DNA of 64,000 nt from NCBI RefSeq assembly GCF_024168825.1, contig NZ_JALJWH010000001.1, positions 1,426,001-1,490,000 on the forward strand. The letters run 5' to 3'. The translations under genes were made by a program, and so were the position numbers. Positions 8,328 through 20,125 of this stretch are shown in pieces. The notes under the pieces were generated by a model, which had not been told where the DNA came from, made no database searches, and worked only from the letters and a program-made list of their open reading frames with translations. Source of the stretch: Paenarthrobacter sp. A20. Lineage in GTDB: Bacteria; Actinomycetota; Actinomycetes; Actinomycetales; Micrococcaceae. Within the stretch, counting starts at the first letter, position 1. Every line of letters begins with the position of its first letter.

Positions 8328-10646
8328 CTATGCCTTTTCCAGCCGGATGATCACCGACTTTGAGGTGGGCGTTCCGCTGGTATCCGCTACGGAATCGAGG
8401 GGCACAAGGACGTTGGTTTCGGGGTAGTACGCGGCCGCGCAACCCTTCGGCGTCGAATAGGACACGATGCGGAAGTTCTCGGCCCGTCTGTCGGTTCCCT
8501 CGAACTCGGAGATCAGGTGGACCATGTCCCCGTCGGCAAAGCCGAGCCCGCTGATGTCCTCCGCGTTCACGAGGACTACGCGCCGGCCGCCATGGATGCC
8601 ACGGTAGCGGTCGTCCTTGCCATAGATGGTGGTGTTGTACTGGTCGTGGGAGCGCAGGGTTTGGAGGACCAGCCGGCCAGGCGGGATCTTGATGAACTCC
8701 AGGGCGTTGCCTGTGAAGTGCGCTTTCCCGGAGGCGGTGTCGAACTTCCTGGCATCGCGTGGCGGGTGTGGCAGCACGAAGCCGCCCGGATGTTGGATCC
8801 GCGCTTCGAAGTCCTCAAATCCGTCGAACACGGCTTCGATGTGTTTGCGGATCAGGGTGTAATCGTCCCGCATGGCCAGCCACGACGCCTGCGGTGTGTT
8901 GGGCAGGCGGGCATTCCCATCAGTAAAGAGCCTGTGGGCCAGATTGCAGACGATCGCCACTTCTGAGTGGAGGTGGTCGCTGGCGGGCTTGAGCCGTCCC
9001 CGTGAGGCATGGACGGCGCTCATGGAGTCCTCCACGGTGACGCGTTGATCGCCGGTGCGCTGGGTATCTTTCTCGGTGCGGCCGAGTGTGGGCAGGATCA
9101 GCGCCCGGCGTCCGGTGGACAGGTGCGAGTGGTTCAGTTTGGTGGAGATCTGGACACTCAGCCGGGTGTTGGCCAGCGCCAGTTCAGTTACGTCCGAATC
9201 CGGGGCTGCCCTGACGAAGTTGCCACCCATGCCCATGAAGAAGCGGACTTTCCCGTCCTGCATGGCGCGGATGGCTGCCACGGTGTCATAGCCGTGCTCC
9301 CGGGGAGAGCGGAACTCGAATTCCTGGTCCAGCCGGTCGTGGAACGTCGAAGGCATTTTCTCGAAGATGCCCATGGTGCGGTCGCCTTGGACATTCGAGT
9401 GGCCGCGCACGGGGCATACGCCGGCTCCGGGCTTGCCGATGTTGCCCTGGAGCAGCAGGACGTTGACCACATCGCGCAGGGTAGGGACAGAATGCTTGTG
9501 CTGTGTCAGTCCCATGGCCCAGCACACGATGGTGGCATTGGATGCGAGCAGCCGCTCACCCGTCGAATGGATCTGATCCAAGGTCAGGCCGGTTGCCTCC
9601 ACGATGTCATCCCACTCCACCTTCTCCAGGAACCGCAGGTAGTCGTCGATACCCACGGTGTGGTTGTCGATGAATTCATGGTCCAGCACAGTGCCCAGGC
9701 CCGGGGTGTTCCGTCCCGCAGCTTCGGCCTCCAGCAGGTACTTGCCGAGGCCCTGGAACAGGGCTTGGTCCCCGCCGGCCCGGATCTGCAGGAAGTCGTC
9801 CGTCAGCTGGGTCCCTTGAATCATGCCGGCCACATGCTGTGGGTTTTCGAAGTGCAGGAGCCCGGCTTCGGGAAGGGGGTTGACGGACACGATGATCGCG
9901 CCGTTCTTCTTCGCCTTTTCCAAGGCACTGAGCATGCGCGGGTGGTTGGTGCCGGGGTTCTGGCCGGCCACGAAGATCAGCGACGCCGTTTCCAGGTCCG
10001 TCAGGCTGACAGAGCCCTTGCCGATGCCAATGGTTTCCACCAGCGCGGAGCCGGAGGATTCGTGGCACATGTTGGAGCAGTCCGGGAGGTTGTTGGTGCC
10101 CAGGCCGCGCACCAAAAGCTGGTACACGAACGCGGCCTCATTGGAGGTCCGGCCGGAGGTGTAGAAGACCGCTTCGTCAGGGTGTTCCATGCCCCGCAGC
10201 TCCTCGGCCATGAGGTCATAAGCGTCGTCCCAGTCGATGGGTTTGTAGTGCGTCGCACCTTCGTCCAGGTACATCGGGTGCGTGAGCCTGCCCTGTTGAC
10301 CCAGCCAGAAGTCATCGCGGGTCTTGAGCTCGGCAATGGAATGCTTGGCGAAGAACTCCGGCGTGACACGGCGACGGGTGGCTTCCTCGGCCACTGCCTT
10401 GGCCCCGTTCTCGCAGAATTCCGCTGCATTGCGCTTTTCATGTTCGGGCCAGGCGCAGCCCATGCAGTCGAACCCGTCCAGCTGGTTCACTGCCAGCAGG
10501 GTCTGGACACTGCGAAGCGGTCCCATCTGTTCCAGCGAAATTTTCAACGCGTTGGCAACGGCCGGGATGCCGACAGCCTTGGTCTTGGGCTTGCTGACGG
10601 TCAGCTTTGACTCGTCGATGTTCTCGCGCGGAGCTTTGGAATGCAT
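8328..10646 (-). CDS. FdhF/YdeP-type molybdopterin oxidoreductase, probable formate dehydrogenase
   Basis: A 772-residue molybdopterin-bis-guanine-dinucleotide enzyme of the FdhF/YdeP family. It begins with FDCMGCAWPEHE instead of the classical N-terminal Fe4S4 motif, as this subfamily does. It then has YTSGRTSNEAAFVYQ, the Mo-ligand region PDCSNMCHESSG, FVAGQNPGTNHPRM, QGNIGKPGAGVCPVRGHSNVQG, and a C-terminal cofactor-binding barrel containing TLRSHDQYNTTIYG. Family members oxidise formate or are of unproven function. Placed 10 bases after folD and in line with purU, which releases formate, it is best read as the enzyme taking formate to CO2. AAGGG precedes the ATG. No fdhD or electron-acceptor subunit is adjacent. 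Confidence 0.88.
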   Translation of the reverse strand: MHSKAPRENIDESKLTVSKPKTKAVGIPAVANALKISLEQMGPLRSVQTLLAVNQLDGFDCMGCAWPEHEKRNAAEFCENGAKAVAEEATRRRVTPEFFAKHSIAELKTRDDFWLGQQGRLTHPMYLDEGATHYKPIDWDDAYDLMAEELRGMEHPDEAVFYTSGRTSNEAAFVYQLLVRGLGTNNLPDCSNMCHESSGSALVETIGIGKGSVSLTDLETASLIFVAGQNPGTNHPRMLSALEKAKKNGAIIVSVNPLPEAGLLHFENPQHVAGMIQGTQLTDDFLQIRAGGDQALFQGLGKYLLEAEAAGRNTPGLGTVLDHEFIDNHTVGIDDYLRFLEKVEWDDIVEATGLTLDQIHSTGERLLASNATIVCWAMGLTQHKHSVPTLRDVVNVLLLQGNIGKPGAGVCPVRGHSNVQGDRTMGIFEKMPSTFHDRLDQEFEFRSPREHGYDTVAAIRAMQDGKVRFFMGMGGNFVRAAPDSDVTELALANTRLSVQISTKLNHSHLSTGRRALILPTLGRTEKDTQRTGDQRVTVEDSMSAVHASRGRLKPASDHLHSEVAIVCNLAHRLFTDGNARLPNTPQASWLAMRDDYTLIRKHIEAVFDGFEDFEARIQHPGGFVLPHPPRDARKFDTASGKAHFTGNALEFIKIPPGRLVLQTLRSHDQYNTTIYGKDDRYRGIHGGRRVVLVNAEDISGLGFADGDMVHLISEFEGTDRRAENFRIVSYSTPKGCAAAYYPETNVLVPLDSVADTSGTPTSKSVIIRLEKA

Positions 10647-10656
10647 GGGAGACCCT

Positions 10657-11541
10657 TCAGATCCGGGAAGTGGAAGCGGCCAGCAACCCGCTGCGGGACT
10701 GCTGCCGGGCGGCTTCGACCGTGTGCAGCAACAAAAGCGCGGTGGTCACTGAGCCTACGCCCCCCGGAACCGGACTCAGGCCGGCCGCGACGCCGGTGAC
10801 GCTGGCTTCGTCAACGTCCCCCACCAGGGAACCATCGCGCAGGACATTCGTGCCGACGTCGATCACTACTGTCTCCGGCGAGAGGTGGCTGCCCTTCAGC
10901 AGCCCCGTCCGGCCGGCAGCAACAACCACGACGTCGGCTGGCTGGGTATAGCGCTCCAGCGGTCCCGATTTTGAGTGGCAGATGGTGACGGTCGCGTCCC
11001 GTTCGAGCAGGAGCAGGGACAGCGGCTTGCCCACCACGGCGGAACGCCCGACGACGGCCACGTTCCGTCCTGCGACGGGGATGTGGAAGTGGTCCAGCAG
11101 TTCCACGACGGCGCGTGCAGTGGCGGGTGCGAAGGCGGGCTGACCGACAGCCAAGCGGCCGAGGCTGAGGGGATTGGCGCCGTCGATGTCCTTTTCCGGA
11201 GTTATGAGCCCCACCAAGCCGTCAGCCCTGACGCCGTTGGGCAGTGGCGTCTGGAGAATAATGCCATGTACGGATGGTTCAGCGCTGAGGTCCTCCAGGA
11301 CACCAGCCAGCGCTTGTTCGCTGGCATCGTGGCCGAGGTCGACGATCCTGCATCCGACGCCGGCGCGTCCGGCGGCGCGTTCGATGGACCGCACGTACCA
11401 GTGCGTTGATTCGTCGTCCGTGGCGACGACAACAGCCAACGCCGGGCGAAGTCCATCGTTTTCGAGAATGCGCGCGCCGTCCTGTGCCTGTTGCTGGATG
11501 AGGCCAGCGAGCACCCTGCCGGAGAGTATTTCGGTGTTCAC
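10657..11541 (-). CDS. folD: FolD-type methylene-THF dehydrogenase lacking the cyclohydrolase lysine
   Basis: FolD normally oxidises 5,10-methylene-THF to methenyl-THF and hydrolyses that to 10-formyl-THF. The 294-residue protein keeps the fold and most landmarks: ILQTPLPNGV, PEKDIDGANPLSLGRL, the NADP site VVGRSAVVGKPLS, and the C-terminal PVPGGVGSVTTALLL. The catalytic YxxxK motif reads Y49-V-R-S-I53, with codon ATC at 11383-11385 instead of a lysine codon. The lysine is required for cyclohydrolase chemistry in studied homologues, so only dehydrogenase activity is expected. The GTG start overlaps the stop of the upstream cyclohydrolase-family gene by four bases, so the two are coupled. It is probably a catabolic paralogue of a housekeeping FolD elsewhere. 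Confidence 0.9.
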   Translation of the reverse strand: MNTEILSGRVLAGLIQQQAQDGARILENDGLRPALAVVVATDDESTHWYVRSIERAAGRAGVGCRIVDLGHDASEQALAGVLEDLSAEPSVHGIILQTPLPNGVRADGLVGLITPEKDIDGANPLSLGRLAVGQPAFAPATARAVVELLDHFHIPVAGRNVAVVGRSAVVGKPLSLLLLERDATVTICHSKSGPLERYTQPADVVVVAAGRTGLLKGSHLSPETVVIDVGTNVLRDGSLVGDVDEASVTGVAAGLSPVPGGVGSVTTALLLLHTVEAARQQSRSGLLAASTSRI

Positions 11542-12164
11542 GCAAGGATCCTTTCGCGGACACGCTTCGCCAGGGAATCGGCCGCCAGGACTACCTTGTC
11601 CTCGATGCCGTTGGTCTGCCCGGCCAGGACGGAGCGGGCATCGAAGTCCTTGATGGCGACGACGTTGATATCGATGTTGACGCGGGCGGTTGTGGCGGCT
11701 GCGCGGGCTGCATCGGCGGCAGCTGCGACGTCGCTGATGACGTTGGGGTTGGCCACGTCAAAGAGTTCGGTGGCGAGGTCCACCACCTCACCGGCAACCT
11801 TGATGAGCTGGGCCGGAGTATGGGCAGCCTGGACCAAGGCGTCTTGGATGGCTGTTGTCTTAACTGCCTTGAGCTCGTCGGTTTCCGAGGGGAGCTTGTA
11901 GGAATCGATGACGGACTGGAAAGCGTGTTCGTCGGCGTCCGCAAGGCGCAACGCCTCGACGATCAGGTGGTCGGCGGCGCTGGTGATCCGGCTGACAAGT
12001 GCGGCATGTTCCTCATATTTTGCACCGGTGGTGTACCTGGCGACCATGGCGACCAAGGCAGCGCCCTGGGCGGCATGCAAGGCTGCGGCTGCGCCTCCGC
12101 CGGGAGTGGGCTGACGTGAGGCAAGCCTGGAGAGGTAGTCGTTGATGGTTTCTGAGCTGATCAT
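11538..12164 (-). CDS. Cyclodeaminase/cyclohydrolase-family protein, probable methenyl-THF cyclohydrolase
   Basis: A 208-residue all-helical protein of the formiminotransferase-cyclodeaminase C-terminal family (FTCD_C). It has the family start, LASRQPTPGGGAAAALHAAQGAALVAMVARYT, the central DEHAFQSVIDSYKLP, and ANPNVISDVAAAADAARAAATTARVNIDIN. Stand-alone members include formimino-THF cyclodeaminases and Fch, the methenyl-THF cyclohydrolase of methylotrophs. No histidine-degradation genes are present. It lies between dimethylglycine oxidase (3-base gap) and folD (4-base overlap), so methenyl-THF cyclohydrolase is the best assignment. It would supply the step the neighbouring FolD appears to have lost. 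The binding site before the ATG is weak, which suggests translational coupling. Confidence 0.85.
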   Translation of the reverse strand: MISSETINDYLSRLASRQPTPGGGAAAALHAAQGAALVAMVARYTTGAKYEEHAALVSRITSAADHLIVEALRLADADEHAFQSVIDSYKLPSETDELKAVKTTAIQDALVQAAHTPAQLIKVAGEVVDLATELFDVANPNVISDVAAAADAARAAATTARVNIDINVVAIKDFDARSVLAGQTNGIEDKVVLAADSLAKRVRERILA

Positions 12165-12167
12165 TGA

Positions 12168-15631
<3,464 letters not shown>

Positions 15632-15643
15632 GTCGCCTCCTTT

Positions 15644-15698
15644 AGATATATTCTTGGGTCCTGAACTGATATATTAGGATTGGGATTCAGCGTATACT
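15644..15698. promoter_or_regulatory. Divergent purU/gntR promoter with candidate GntR sites
   Basis: AGATATATT (15644-15652) and TGATATATTAG (15667-15677) lie between the divergent genes. The second overlaps a leftward -10-like TAATAT for purU and the -35 zone of a rightward promoter whose -10 is TATACT (15693-15698) for gntR. The same 11-mer, inverted, occurs at 16494-16504. Binding by the neighbouring GntR protein would repress both directions. Confidence 0.6.
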
Positions 15699-15752
15699 GG
15701 TGACTCAGGCAGGTCAATAGCTTTTTTTGGTTGTGAAGAAGGGGATGGCGCT

Positions 15753-16433
15753 GTGGCTTTTGGAACTTTGGCATTAGCCGGCGAGGACACGAAGAAGTCC
15801 TTGGCCGACATCGCCTATGAACGCCTCCGGGATCGACTCCTGATGTTGGATATCAAACCCGGCGACCTCCTTAACGACGATCAGCTCGCCAAGGACCTGG
15901 AGATCGGCCGGACGCCGGTGCGTGAAGCACTGAAACGCCTGGAGCTGGATCGCCTGGTCATTACGTATTCGAGGCGGGGGACGTTTGCCACCCGCGTTGA
16001 AGTAACCGACCTCGCCTTTATCTCCGAAATTCGGGCACAGCTGGAACCCCTTGCCGCTGCCAGGGCGGCGCGGGTTGCTTCCGCTGCCACCAAGGAGCAC
16101 CTGCGCGAAGTGATGCGCGCAGTGGAGGACTTTGACGTTGACGCCGCCTCGGTGGTTGAAACCCTACGGCTTGACGCCAGCGTTCACCGTGGAATCTATG
16201 CAGCGGCGGCGAACCCGCACCTCGAAGACATCCTGATTCGCTACGACAATCTGGCAACCCGGATCTGGTGCATGGTTTTGGATCGCTTGCCCGATCTTGA
16301 GCACCACGTGCGTGAACACCTGGACTTGCTCAGGGCGGTCATTGACGGTGATGAGGATCAGGCTGCCGAGTTGGCCCGTGTCCACGTCAGCGGCTTCGAG
16401 CAGGCCGTGCGCCAGGCGCTTTTCGCGGCTTAG
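15753..16433 (+). CDS. GntR-family (FCD subfamily) transcriptional regulator
   Basis: A 226-residue regulator. The N-terminal winged helix (about residues 15-80) shows LADIAYERLRDRLLMLDIKPGDLL, then IGRTPVREALKRLELDRLVI and RRGTFATRV. The all-helical FCD ligand domain (about 88-222) has RAQLEPLAAARAA, the metal/ligand histidine regions LDASVHRGIYAAAANPHLEDI and EHLDLLRAVIDGD, and DQAAELARVHV. The start is GTG at 15753, with AAGGGGAT upstream; a nearby ATG is out of frame. It is flanked by two copies of the TGATATATTAG motif and probably controls purU-dmg-fch-folD-fdhF, pdxS and itself. Ligands in this subfamily are usually small carboxylates, so a C1 or betaine catabolite is plausible. Confidence 0.93.
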   Translation: MAFGTLALAGEDTKKSLADIAYERLRDRLLMLDIKPGDLLNDDQLAKDLEIGRTPVREALKRLELDRLVITYSRRGTFATRVEVTDLAFISEIRAQLEPLAAARAARVASAATKEHLREVMRAVEDFDVDAASVVETLRLDASVHRGIYAAAANPHLEDILIRYDNLATRIWCMVLDRLPDLEHHVREHLDLLRAVIDGDEDQAAELARVHVSGFEQAVRQALFAA

Positions 16434-16493
16434 TTCCAGCGCTAAAACCCCTGTTGACTCCGCGCTTCCGTGATTGCATACTGAAGATTCCAT

Positions 16494-16504
16494 CTAATAT
16501 ATCA
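16494..16504. promoter_or_regulatory. Candidate GntR operator at the pdxS promoter
   Basis: CTAATATATCA is the exact reverse complement of TGATATATTAG at 15667-15677. It overlaps a -10-like TAATAT (16495-16500) that has a possible -35 TTGCAT at 16474-16479, so bound regulator would block pdxS transcription. Confidence 0.5.
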
Positions 16505-16582
16505 CCCGGATATCAGTAGCTCTTCCAGCCTGCGTCCGGGCGCTTGTGATGCAATCACAGCCTTCAGCCCTTGGAGTATCAC

Positions 16583-17497
16583 GTGCCTACAAGACCCCTC
16601 CTTTTTGAAAACATACCGTTGACGGGCAGCAGCCGCGTTAAGCGGGGCATGGCGGAGATGCTCAAGGGCGGCGTCATCATGGACGTCGTTAACGTCGAGC
16701 AGGCCCGCATCGCCGAAGACGCCGGTGCCGTCGCTGTCATGGCGCTCGAGCGTGTCCCGGCCGATATCCGCGCCCAGGGTGGCGTGTCCCGCATGTCGGA
16801 TCCGGACATGATCGATGCGATCATCGCCGCCGTGTCCATCCCGGTCATGGCCAAGGCCCGCATCGGCCACTTCGTCGAAGCCCAGGTCCTGCAGTCCCTC
16901 GGTGTTGACTACATCGACGAGTCCGAGGTCCTGACCCCGGCGGATTACATCAACCACATCGACAAGTGGAACTTCACTGTCCCGTTCGTGTGTGGTGCCA
17001 CCAACCTTGGTGAGGCTTTGCGCCGCATCAACGAGGGTGCGGCGATGATCCGGTCCAAGGGTGAAGCCGGTACCGGTGATGTTTCCAACGCGACCGGGCA
17101 CATGCGCAAGATCCGTTCGGAGATCGCCAAGCTCGCAGCACTTCCCGAGGACGAGCTCTACGTTGCGGCCAAGGAGTTGCAGGCCCCGTACGAGCTGGTC
17201 AAGGAAGTTGCCGCGACCGGCAAGCTTCCCGTGGTGTTGTTTACCGCCGGCGGCATCGCCACTCCGGCTGATGCTGCGATGATGATGCAGCTCGGCGCTG
17301 ACGGTGTGTTCGTTGGCTCGGGGATCTTCAAGTCCGGCAACCCGGCAGAGCGCGCCGCCGCAGTCGTCAACGCCACCGCCTACTATGACGATCCTGACGT
17401 CATCGCCAAGGTCTCCCGCGGCCTCGGCGAAGCCATGGTGGGCATCAACGTCGACGACATCCCGCAGCCCCACCGCCTCGCAGAACGCGGCTGGTAG
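16583..17497 (+). CDS. pdxS: Pyridoxal 5'-phosphate synthase, PdxS subunit
   Basis: PdxS builds PLP from ribose 5-phosphate, glyceraldehyde 3-phosphate and ammonia in a dodecameric TIM barrel. The protein is highly conserved: [18 protein letters not shown], the first catalytic lysine in [14 protein letters not shown], the second in [13 protein letters not shown], and the phosphate site [14 protein letters not shown] start it at GTG 16583, which follows GGAG by six bases, giving 304 residues; a TTG at 16571 overlaps that site. The glutaminase partner pdxT is not adjacent or elsewhere in the window. PLP enzymes of glycine and serine metabolism would profit from coexpression with betaine catabolism, which the shared operator motif suggests. 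Confidence 0.95.
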   Translation: MPTRPLLFENIPLTGSSRVKRGMAEMLKGGVIMDVVNVEQARIAEDAGAVAVMALERVPADIRAQGGVSRMSDPDMIDAIIAAVSIPVMAKARIGHFVEAQVLQSLGVDYIDESEVLTPADYINHIDKWNFTVPFVCGATNLGEALRRINEGAAMIRSKGEAGTGDVSNATGHMRKIRSEIAKLAALPEDELYVAAKELQAPYELVKEVAATGKLPVVLFTAGGIATPADAAMMMQLGADGVFVGSGIFKSGNPAERAAAVVNATAYYDDPDVIAKVSRGLGEAMVGINVDDIPQPHRLAERGW

Positions 17498-17728
17498 GTT
17501 CCGTTGCCCCCGGCGTGCCCTGATCCTCTGCGTGCTATTCCCCGCTCTCGCTGCCGCCATTTTGCTGGCGGGCCGGGGCGGGGACCCTTTTACGCACGCT
17601 GCCGGATCAGCGCTCACCGCTCCGTTGTGGGAGTGTTTGTTTGTTAGTGAGGGACTCTCCACCAGGAAGTTGTTCGATAAGTCGACGGGCTACCAGGTCT
17701 GGGCCTGAGCGGCTGTTACTCCGGACTT

Positions 17729-18661
17729 TTAGCGGTCATCCTCTGGGCGGGCCGTGAGGATCCGATGAGCGCTCTCCTGCAGGATGGCGAGCGACTCCTG
17801 GATGAGGGGCGAGGCGATGCTGCCCCTGCGAACCGCAGCGACGATGCGGCGTGAGGGCCTGCCTTTGCCGCTGATACGAAGCCGAACCACGTTTTCGGTG
17901 CTATGCAAGGGTGCCAACCGCGGCAGCAGACCCACGCCCAGCCCCGCTCCGACGAAGGCGATCTGGGTTTCCCACTCAACGGCCTCATGGGCAATCCGCG
18001 GCGTCACCCCGACGGCCGTGAACGCCGCTGTGAAAAGGGCGTGGTAGGTGGAGCCGGCGGCTTCGGTGATCCATGGTTCAGACGCGAGCTCTTCCAGCGT
18101 CACCGTTTCCCGCGAGGCCAAGGGATGGTCAGCCGGAATGATCACGTCCAGGGGATCGTCGAGCAGGACCGTCTGTTCGAAGCGAGGATCGTCTTCCACG
18201 TAGGTGTCGGACTGCATGGCGACGATGACCGCAAGATCAATTCGTTCTGCCACCAGCAGGTCGAAGCAGCGGGCCGGGTTGGCCTCGAGTACCTGCACCT
18301 CCACTAGTGGGCGCGTGGTGCGGAGGGTGGCGGCCAGCGGGGCGAGCAGCTGCGCGGCCGCCGTCGAGAATCCGCCGAGGCCAAAACGGGACTGCACCTG
18401 ATCGCCCGCCTCCATGGCTGCCGCGCGCAGGCTTTCCCACTCGGCAATGAGGGTGTCCGAGCCCTCCACGAGAAAACGGCCCGTGGCGGTCAGCCGAACG
18501 CCCCGGCCGTCCTTGGTCAGCAACTGCATTCCCAGCATGCGCTGGAGCTCCCGCAGCTGTGCGGAAACAGCGGACGGGGAGTAGCCGGTGAGCTCCGCGG
18601 TTGCGCCAATGGTGCCGCACCGGGCAAACACCCGAAGTGTGATGAGCCTCGCATCGATCAT
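17729..18661 (-). CDS. LysR-family regulator, divergent from the betaine demethylase genes
   Basis: A 310-residue LysR-type regulator. The N-terminal winged helix (residues 1-65) starts MIDARLITLRVFARCGTIGATAELTGYSPSAVSAQL is the expected order, given here in two parts: MIDARLITLRVFARCG and TAELTGYSPSAVSAQL. It is followed by a periplasmic-binding-like effector domain (about 90-300), including DLAVIVAMQSD and AFVGAGLGVGLLPRLAP. The start at 18661 is the one that keeps the family's normal N-terminus. It is transcribed divergently from gbcA, 162 bases away, the classic layout for a LysR activator of the neighbouring operon. An inverted repeat, TGCAC-N5-GTGCA (18661-18675), overlaps its own start codon. 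Confidence 0.93.
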   Translation of the reverse strand: MIDARLITLRVFARCGTIGATAELTGYSPSAVSAQLRELQRMLGMQLLTKDGRGVRLTATGRFLVEGSDTLIAEWESLRAAAMEAGDQVQSRFGLGGFSTAAAQLLAPLAATLRTTRPLVEVQVLEANPARCFDLLVAERIDLAVIVAMQSDTYVEDDPRFEQTVLLDDPLDVIIPADHPLASRETVTLEELASEPWITEAAGSTYHALFTAAFTAVGVTPRIAHEAVEWETQIAFVGAGLGVGLLPRLAPLHSTENVVRLRISGKGRPSRRIVAAVRRGSIASPLIQESLAILQESAHRILTARPEDDR

Positions 18662-18675
18662 GCACCTATTGTGCA
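18661..18675. promoter_or_regulatory. Inverted repeat at the lysR start, candidate autoregulatory site
   Basis: TGCACCTATTGTGCA has five-base arms around a 5-nt centre, close to the T-N11-A shape of LysR sites. It lies in the lysR-gbcA divergent region and covers the lysR initiation codon. Confidence 0.35.
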
Positions 18676-18823
18676 CGGTTATCTTCTGAATCTTGCGCTT
18701 TTGTTGCGGTTCAATCGTCCCTAATCTCATGACTATAAGGTTTTCGACCACGCCGCCCGCCCCCAACGCAGCGGTGCTCCCCACGAAACACACTCTGACC
18801 CACGCCTCCCGGGAGGAAAACAT

Positions 18824-20125
18824 ATGTCTGCTCCAGTCTTGCCCCTCAACTCACGCGGAAAACTCGCCTCATCTTTGCCTGCAGAGCAGCTGGCGGAGAT
18901 CAGCGCGTTGTTCGAGTTCCGGCGCAAGGGATTTTCCCTCGATGCGCCCTTCTACACCGATGCCACGATCTTCAAGATCGACATGGAAGCCATTTTTGGC
19001 CAGCACTGGATCTTTGCCGGCAGCGTCGCCGAGCTGCCGGAGCCAGGCGACTACATCACGGTGGACTACGGGCCCTACTCCCTGATCGTGCTGCGCAATG
19101 ACGACGGCGGCGTGAACGTCCTGCATAACGTCTGCCGTCACCGTGGCGCCCGCGTCCTGACCGAGGCTGCCGGGTCCACAGGAAACCTGGTGTGCGGCTA
19201 CCACTCGTGGACGTACTCTCCGGAAGGCAACCTGATCCACGCCTCGGCGCCAGGGGAGACGAAGTTCGACAAAGGCTGCTTCGGCCTCAAGCGCGCCCAC
19301 AGCCGTGTGGTGGCCGGACTCATCTTCGTCTGCATTGCCGACGAGCCACCAGCCGACTTCGACGAAACCTCAAAGATCTTTGAGCCGTACCTCGCGCCCC
19401 ACGATCTGTCGAAGACGAAAGTCGCCTACCAGCAGAACATCATTGAGGAGGGCAACTGGAAGCTCGTCATGGAGAACAACCGTGAGTGCTACCACTGCGA
19501 CGGACACCCGGAGCTCGCCTGTTCCCTCTTCCCCACCTGGGGCCTGACGGAGGGCCTGATCCCCGCCCACCTCGAAGAAGTGTGGGACCGCAACAAGGAG
19601 GCACAGTCCTCGCTCGAGGAGCGTTGCCGCCGCTATGGCCTTCCCTACGAAGTGGTGGAGGAGCTGGACACCCGCATCGCCGGAATCCGTATTTCACGCG
19701 AATCCCTCGACGGCGAGGGCGAATCGTTCTCGGCCGATGGGCGCAGGCTCTCCAAGAAGCTGCTCGGTGACTTGCCGGACTTCCGCCTTGGCCGCTGCTC
19801 CATGCACCTGCAGCCCAACAGCTGGTTCCACTTCCAAAGCGACCACGTCATCACGTTCGGCGTCTTCCCCGTCAACGAGCACCAGTCCTTGGTCCGCACC
19901 ACCTGGCTGGTAGCGGATGACGCCGTGGAAGGCGTGGACTACGACCTGGAGAAGCTCACCTACACCTGGAAGCAGACCAACCTGCAGGACAAGGCATTCG
20001 TGGAGCTGTGCCAGACCGGTGCCGGCAGCCCTGCCTACGAGCCCGGCCCGTACATGAAGAGCGAGTACCAGGTGGAGGCCTTCATCAACTGGTACGTACA
20101 GCGCGTCCAGGAGCACTTGGCATGA
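18824..20125 (+). CDS. gbcA: Glycine betaine monooxygenase, Rieske oxygenase subunit
   Basis: A 433-residue Rieske non-haem iron oxygenase that demethylates glycine betaine to dimethylglycine with release of formaldehyde. The Rieske cluster ligands are C104/H106 (NVCRHRGAR) and C124/H127 (LVCGYHSW). The mononuclear iron site is in NNRECYHCDGHPEL, with H224 and H228. It resembles GbcA-type alpha subunits in length and in the NNRECYHC motif. GGGAGGA lies just before the ATG. It overlaps the reductase gene by four bases (ATGA). The LysR gene upstream and the dimethylglycine oxidase genes nearby support betaine over an aromatic substrate. Confidence 0.92.
   Translation: MSAPVLPLNSRGKLASSLPAEQLAEISALFEFRRKGFSLDAPFYTDATIFKIDMEAIFGQHWIFAGSVAELPEPGDYITVDYGPYSLIVLRNDDGGVNVLHNVCRHRGARVLTEAAGSTGNLVCGYHSWTYSPEGNLIHASAPGETKFDKGCFGLKRAHSRVVAGLIFVCIADEPPADFDETSKIFEPYLAPHDLSKTKVAYQQNIIEEGNWKLVMENNRECYHCDGHPELACSLFPTWGLTEGLIPAHLEEVWDRNKEAQSSLEERCRRYGLPYEVVEELDTRIAGIRISRESLDGEGESFSADGRRLSKKLLGDLPDFRLGRCSMHLQPNSWFHFQSDHVITFGVFPVNEHQSLVRTTWLVADDAVEGVDYDLEKLTYTWKQTNLQDKAFVELCQTGAGSPAYEPGPYMKSEYQVEAFINWYVQRVQEHLA

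Noticed and set aside
9009..10610. A 533-codon open frame on the + strand opposite the fdhF-like gene
   Set aside because: Antisense shadow; the minus-strand protein has all family motifs.
16502..17662. A 386-codon open frame on the minus strand opposite pdxS
   Set aside because: Antisense shadow of a highly conserved protein; no recognisable domain.
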